Positions 7,592 through 9,957 of a stretch of 9,957 bases of DNA are shown in pieces. How positions within the stretch are numbered: the stretch's first letter is position 1; every line of letters begins with the position of its first letter. The position numbers were made by a program, and so were the translations under genes. The stretch is from assembly GCA_001828645.1 (NCBI GenBank), contig MHZD01000066.1:1-9957 (forward strand), in the 5' to 3' direction. Under the pieces are notes generated by a model. That model saw only the letters and a program-made list of their open reading frames with translations, did no database searches and was not told the origin of the DNA. Origin of the DNA: Planctomycetes bacterium RIFOXYC2_FULL_41_27. GTDB taxonomy: Bacteria; Planctomycetota; Brocadiia; Brocadiales; Brocadiaceae.

Positions 7592-8298
7592 CCGAAACCT
7601 ACTCCAATATTTCTGGGAATTATTTGATTTATATATTGATCTACAAATTTATCTGCTTTTGCAATTGGAGTTTTTGGGACGTAAACGATATCGTAAGGTT
7701 TTAGATAAACATCCTTTTCTTTATTTTTCATAACCCTTTTCATGTCAATTTTTACGATCTCTGGCTTCTGAGAACCTGAATTTCGTAGTATTAGTACATT
7801 ACTTAACCCCCCCGTTTCTTTAAATCCCTCTGCCATATAAATAGCCTGAAGAGCGGTAAGATTTTCATGAAGTTTGATTAGCTGGGGTGAATTGACCTCA
7901 CCTCCAATATATACGTTCTGTGTAGAAAAAGTCCGGACAATAATTGTTATTTCAGGCTCTTTTATATTCTTTGCATATTTTTGCGTAAGAATTTTGTCTA
8001 ATTCTGAAGTCGTCAGACCCACAGCCTTTACATCATCGATTAACTGGAGAGATATCTTTCCATCCGGTCTGATGTTAACTTCTTCGTCTAATTCGGGTAC
8101 ATTATAAAATTTTATCTCTAATTTATCTCCTGCGTGCAGTACATAATCATCCTCTGCGGTACTCGAAGGTTGTGGAGTAGAGGGTATGGTATTTAATTCT
8201 GAGACTTTTTTATTATGAGTGCAAGCTGTAAAAGTAAAAAGTATTAGGAAAATTACTTTTACTTTATAAGCATGGCGTCCGGTTTTCATGGTTTTCAT
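7528..8298 (-). CDS. Wza-type polysaccharide export lipoprotein (Poly_export + SLBB)
   Basis: This 256-residue outer-membrane polysaccharide export protein begins with a basic start, a hydrophobic stretch (14-24) and a lipobox-like FTAC with the lipidated Cys at 26. The Poly_export domain spans about 52-125 (YVLHAGDKLEIKFYNVPELD, IRPDGKISLQLI). An SLBB segment follows (NVYIGGEVNSPQ 128-139, LTALQAIYMAEGF 147-159), ending VYVPKTPIA. It is shorter than E. coli Wza and lacks an obvious C-terminal barrel helix, as in many EPS-type exporters. The ATG at 8298 is preceded by AAGAG; a second ATG three codons later is possible. It heads the leftward series. The last 12 residues are encoded in a 76-base unit bounded by 24-base repeats. 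Joining the two repeat copies would give a 263-residue protein ending ASSP five bases before the next gene, so the present C-terminus is probably secondary. An AT-rich dyad lies just upstream. Confidence 0.92.
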   Translation of the reverse strand: MKTMKTGRHAYKVKVIFLILFTFTACTHNKKVSELNTIPSTPQPSSTAEDDYVLHAGDKLEIKFYNVPELDEEVNIRPDGKISLQLIDDVKAVGLTTSELDKILTQKYAKNIKEPEITIIVRTFSTQNVYIGGEVNSPQLIKLHENLTALQAIYMAEGFKETGGLSNVLILRNSGSQKPEIVKIDMKRVMKNKEKDVYLKPYDIVYVPKTPIAKADKFVDQYINQIIPRNIGVGFGFVYDLNRPEAEGARPIIETP

Positions 8299-8330
8299 GA
8301 TACTCTTACAGTTAATCTATATATACTTTG

Positions 8331-8356
8331 AGAATAGTATTGATTAATACTATTCT
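8331..8356. promoter_or_regulatory. AT-rich dyad, possible operator, upstream of the export gene
   Basis: Two perfect 11-base arms (AGAATAGTATT and its complement) flank a 4-base GATT centre, 33 bases before the export gene ATG. A TATATA on the minus strand (about 8318-8325) could be its -10 box, which would put the dyad over the -35 region where a regulator could bind. There is no good -35 hexamer. The arms are AT-rich and this is not a terminator-type stem. Confidence 0.4.
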
Positions 8357-8623
8357 TTAATTTACTTTTCAAAAAATTAAATTTTTGATAAAGTTGTTTT
8401 GGCAAAATATAACATTTCAATGTGGCGTATCACGTACATTTCTTATAACACACGAATTAGTTTTCGTCAATGAAAATACTTTTACTCAATCCACCGGTTC
8501 TCAGGAAATTTTCCCTTCCGTATCAGATATTGATGGGCAGGGGTTTCCGTCTGAGAAGGACAAAGACCACAGAGCGGGAATGAAGGCTAGTGCATTTAAT
8601 GTACAGGAATTTCAAAACGACTA

Positions 8624-8653
8624 TGTAGTGGCAATTCATGAATTGCCACTACA
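8624..8653. repeat. 30-base perfect palindrome, REP/MITE-like
   Basis: The 15-base half site TGTAGTGGCAATTCA is followed immediately by its exact complement. Intergenic palindromes with a GTAG-plus-GGCAATTCATGAATTGCC core are a form I recognise as recurring in many bacterial genomes, usually taken to be REP-type elements mobilised by TnpA_REP (Y1) transposases. Only one copy is visible here and no such transposase is present. It could also act as a bidirectional 3' end for transcripts, although no T-run follows. Confidence 0.6.
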
Positions 8654-8750
8654 CTGTTAAAAGCCGCCGAAGGCCTAATTAATGCGTTGTTTGTCCCAAT
8701 TGTACAGGCTACACTCAGTAACGAAGTCATTATATCGGGATATATAAAAT

Positions 8751-9317
8751 TTACTCTAAAAGAACCAGCCCGTATATATTAACCTCATCGAGTTTATTCT
8801 TAAGCGTTTCTATTTTTAAGTTATGATTTCTCACCGTTTGATAGACATCGATACCACACGCCTCCATTGACGGTCTTGCCTCTGCAGTACGAATACAGGC
8901 TGAGGCAGTCTCGCAATTTTCGCACAATTTACAAGGTCCTGCGCCAAGACCAAATGCCTTATAAAATCCCAGAGAAAATGCGTGCTTTTCGATTTCTGCT
9001 GTGATATATCGCATCTGCCAACTCAGGTGACCGTGGAGGAGTAATGCTTTATTATATTCCCCAAGAATCTTTTTCATCTCTTCATAAGCTGGCGCATGAG
9101 GCGGGCAGGTGAGCTTTTTCCCATACTCGTCACATCCATATTTGCATTTCAGTTGAACCCAACGTGCAACTGCAATGGTATTGGTATGAATAATGAAAGC
9201 TTGTTCACAGCCAAGTTCTATGGACTTTTTAATCAACAAGTCGCACAAACCTTTGGAATCAAGGTGTGATGTAATTTCTGTCTGAATGTCTGGTATAGCC
9301 GAATCCTGGGTATGCAT
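8751..9317 (-). CDS. DUF2284 predicted metal-binding protein
   Basis: This 188-residue protein has the two cysteine modules of the DUF2284 family: Cys58-x3-Cys62-x8-Cys71 followed by PPHAP, and a ferredoxin-like CKLCENC at Cys129, Cys132 and Cys135 with Cys141 and a later Cys154 (MEACGID). The spacing suggests iron-sulfur or other metal binding in the cytoplasm; the family has no firmly assigned activity that I know of. Length is normal and no residue of the modules is missing. The ATG at 9317 has AGGAG 8 bases upstream, and a sigma-70-like promoter lies at 9383-9355. It appears to be transcribed alone. It is probably not part of the glycan operon, as it has its own promoter and a 452-base gap follows. 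Confidence 0.9.
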   Translation of the reverse strand: MHTQDSAIPDIQTEITSHLDSKGLCDLLIKKSIELGCEQAFIIHTNTIAVARWVQLKCKYGCDEYGKKLTCPPHAPAYEEMKKILGEYNKALLLHGHLSWQMRYITAEIEKHAFSLGFYKAFGLGAGPCKLCENCETASACIRTAEARPSMEACGIDVYQTVRNHNLKIETLKNKLDEVNIYGLVLLE

Positions 9318-9354
9318 AGGTAAATCTCCTAAAGGATTATTTTTTCATATATTT

Positions 9355-9383
9355 ACTATAAACGAGATAGTGTATTTAATCAA
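9355..9383 (-). promoter_or_regulatory. Sigma-70-type promoter for the DUF2284 gene
   Basis: On the minus strand TTGATT (9383-9378), a 17-base spacer and TATAGT (9360-9355) match the consensus in four and five positions. The predicted start near 9348 leaves a leader of about 30 bases containing AGGAG at 9330-9326. Confidence 0.6.
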
Positions 9384-9419
9384 ATATTTTTTCCCTGGAA
9401 TGTATACCGGGACATTTTA

Positions 9420-9447
9420 TTGACAGCGCCAATTCATACGGTATAAT
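9420..9447 (+). promoter_or_regulatory. Consensus sigma-70 promoter for radC
   Basis: TTGACA (9420-9425), a 16-base spacer and TATAAT (9442-9447) give two perfect hexamers. The predicted start near 9454 leaves a leader of about 77 bases before the radC ATG. I see no obvious operator, such as a LexA box, in the leader. Confidence 0.7.
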
Positions 9448-9530
9448 CAGTCGGGAAAACAGCAGCAGCGGTTTAAAAATAATTTTCATAAGATTCACTT
9501 TACCACTTAGGCTGTATGGTAGCAGTGACC

Positions 9531-9957
9531 ATGAAGGAAGAAAAAAAACGTCCTACAATTAAACAACTTCCTGCCCATGAACGACCGCGTGAAAGACTTA
9601 TCCAGGGCGGTGACGAACAACTGACAGACGCCGAACTCTTAGGAATCATCATTCGTGATGGTACCCAGAACTATAGCGCTGTCGATCTGGCCAAAATGCT
9701 TCTTTCGGTGTATGGTGACTTCCGCAGTTTAAGTTCAGCTTCTATCCGTGAGTTGTGCGAAACGAAAGGAATAGGCCCGGCGCGGGCGGCGCAGATCAAG
9801 GCGGCTCTGGCCATTGCCAAGCGTCTTACCAAAACCTCCCTTAAACCTGGCCAACAGTTTAAGCGCAGCAACGATATCTACGACCACTTCCACGAGCAAC
9901 TTCGGGGAAAGAAGCAGGAAGTCTTTCTGGCTGTCTTGCTGGATAATAAAAACCGTA
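9531..9957 (+). CDS. radC: RadC family protein (JAB/MPN domain), 3' end off window
   Basis: The visible 142 codons carry the RadC N-terminus: IKQLPAHERPRERLIQGG (10-27), then LTDAELLGIIIRDGT (31-45), equivalent to the LSDAELLAILLRTGT motif. A helix-hairpin-helix-like segment ELCETKGIGPARAAQIKAA follows (about 75-93), then the start of the JAB/MPN metalloprotease-like domain up to VFLAVLLDNKNR. The catalytic His-x-His and Asp lie beyond the window. The family was once linked to DNA repair, but its true role is unsettled. The start at 9531 fits the family length; in-frame ATG 9516 and GTG 9525 are alternatives, and none has a good ribosome site. Its GC content is visibly higher than that of the glycan genes, which suggests it belongs to the core chromosome. 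Confidence 0.93.
   Translation, partial: MKEEKKRPTIKQLPAHERPRERLIQGGDEQLTDAELLGIIIRDGTQNYSAVDLAKMLLSVYGDFRSLSSASIRELCETKGIGPARAAQIKAALAIAKRLTKTSLKPGQQFKRSNDIYDHFHEQLRGKKQEVFLAVLLDNKNR

Larger units (their letters stand above)
8299..8750. other. 452-base intergenic region
   Basis: This lies between the leftward DUF2284 gene and the export gene. It holds the dyad at 8331-8356 and the palindrome at 8624-8653. A rightward open frame (8385-8660) is present, but it resembles no family I know and its last codons are made by the palindrome, so I do not call it a gene. Near 8660-8670 a GCC/GGC mini-stem followed by TTTT on the minus strand is too weak to call a terminator for the DUF2284 gene. Confidence 0.5.

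Noticed and set aside
8624..8653. Sigma-54 promoter (TGGCA ... TTGC) within the palindrome
   Set aside because: The GG and GC pairs are 13 bases apart, not the required 10.
8385..8660. Rightward 91-codon open frame in the large intergenic region
   Set aside because: It shows no recognisable family, no convincing ribosome site and no hydrophobic or catalytic pattern. Its last codons are produced by the 30-base palindrome, a common source of false frames.
8655..8675. Intrinsic terminator for the DUF2284 gene
   Set aside because: The GCC/GGC stem is only about 3 bp with a 4-base T-run, too weak to call.
9671..9871. Minus-strand 66-codon frame inside radC
   Set aside because: It is antisense to well-conserved RadC sequence and arises from the higher GC of that gene.

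Overview
This window looks like a Gram-negative bacterial chromosome fragment. It carries a bacterial lipoprotein-type polysaccharide export gene, a MurJ-like flippase and radC, and uses Shine-Dalgarno starts and standard stop codons. The left 8.3 kb is clearly AT-rich (one sampled 60-base line is about 37% GC). The radC end at the right is richer (sampled lines of about 52% and 65% GC). The phylum cannot be fixed from sequence alone. This mix of a short Wza-type exporter, B12-type radical SAM protein and DUF2284 would suit groups such as Planctomycetota (anammox-type), Nitrospirota or Desulfobacterota, but that is a guess.

Positions 1-8298 hold one leftward gene series with short gaps, apart from a 182-base gap at 5719-5900. 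In transcription order it contains: a short Wza-type lipoprotein for polysaccharide export (8298-7528); a SPASM-type radical SAM enzyme (7425-6301); a 124-residue ArnE-like small membrane transporter (6275-5901); a MurJ/MviN-family flippase (5718-4138); a BchE-like radical SAM protein with a B12-binding-type N-terminus (4102-2483); a family 2 glycosyltransferase with C-terminal membrane segments (2423-1407); and a UDP-galactopyranose-mutase-like / protoporphyrinogen-oxidase-like FAD oxidoreductase running off the left edge (1365-1). Read together, these genes could build a lipid-linked surface glycan or glycolipid at the inner membrane, modify it by radical chemistry, flip it and export it. 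No polymerase or initiating transferase is in view, so the locus probably extends leftward.

Positions 8299-8750 contain no convincing gene. They hold an AT-rich dyad just upstream of the export gene and a perfect 30-base palindrome of the REP/MITE kind. Next come a leftward DUF2284 metal-binding protein (9317-8751) and a rightward radC truncated by the window end (9531 onward). Their 213-base divergent spacer contains a good sigma-70-type promoter for each gene, and the radC promoter has both hexamers at consensus.

Two details deserve most attention. First, the glycosyltransferase almost certainly starts at an ATT codon 15 codons upstream of its first ATG, behind a well-spaced GGAGG. Second, a 76-base unit bounded by 24-base direct repeats interrupts the 3' end of the export gene. 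Removing one unit would restore a longer frame that ends five bases before the next gene.
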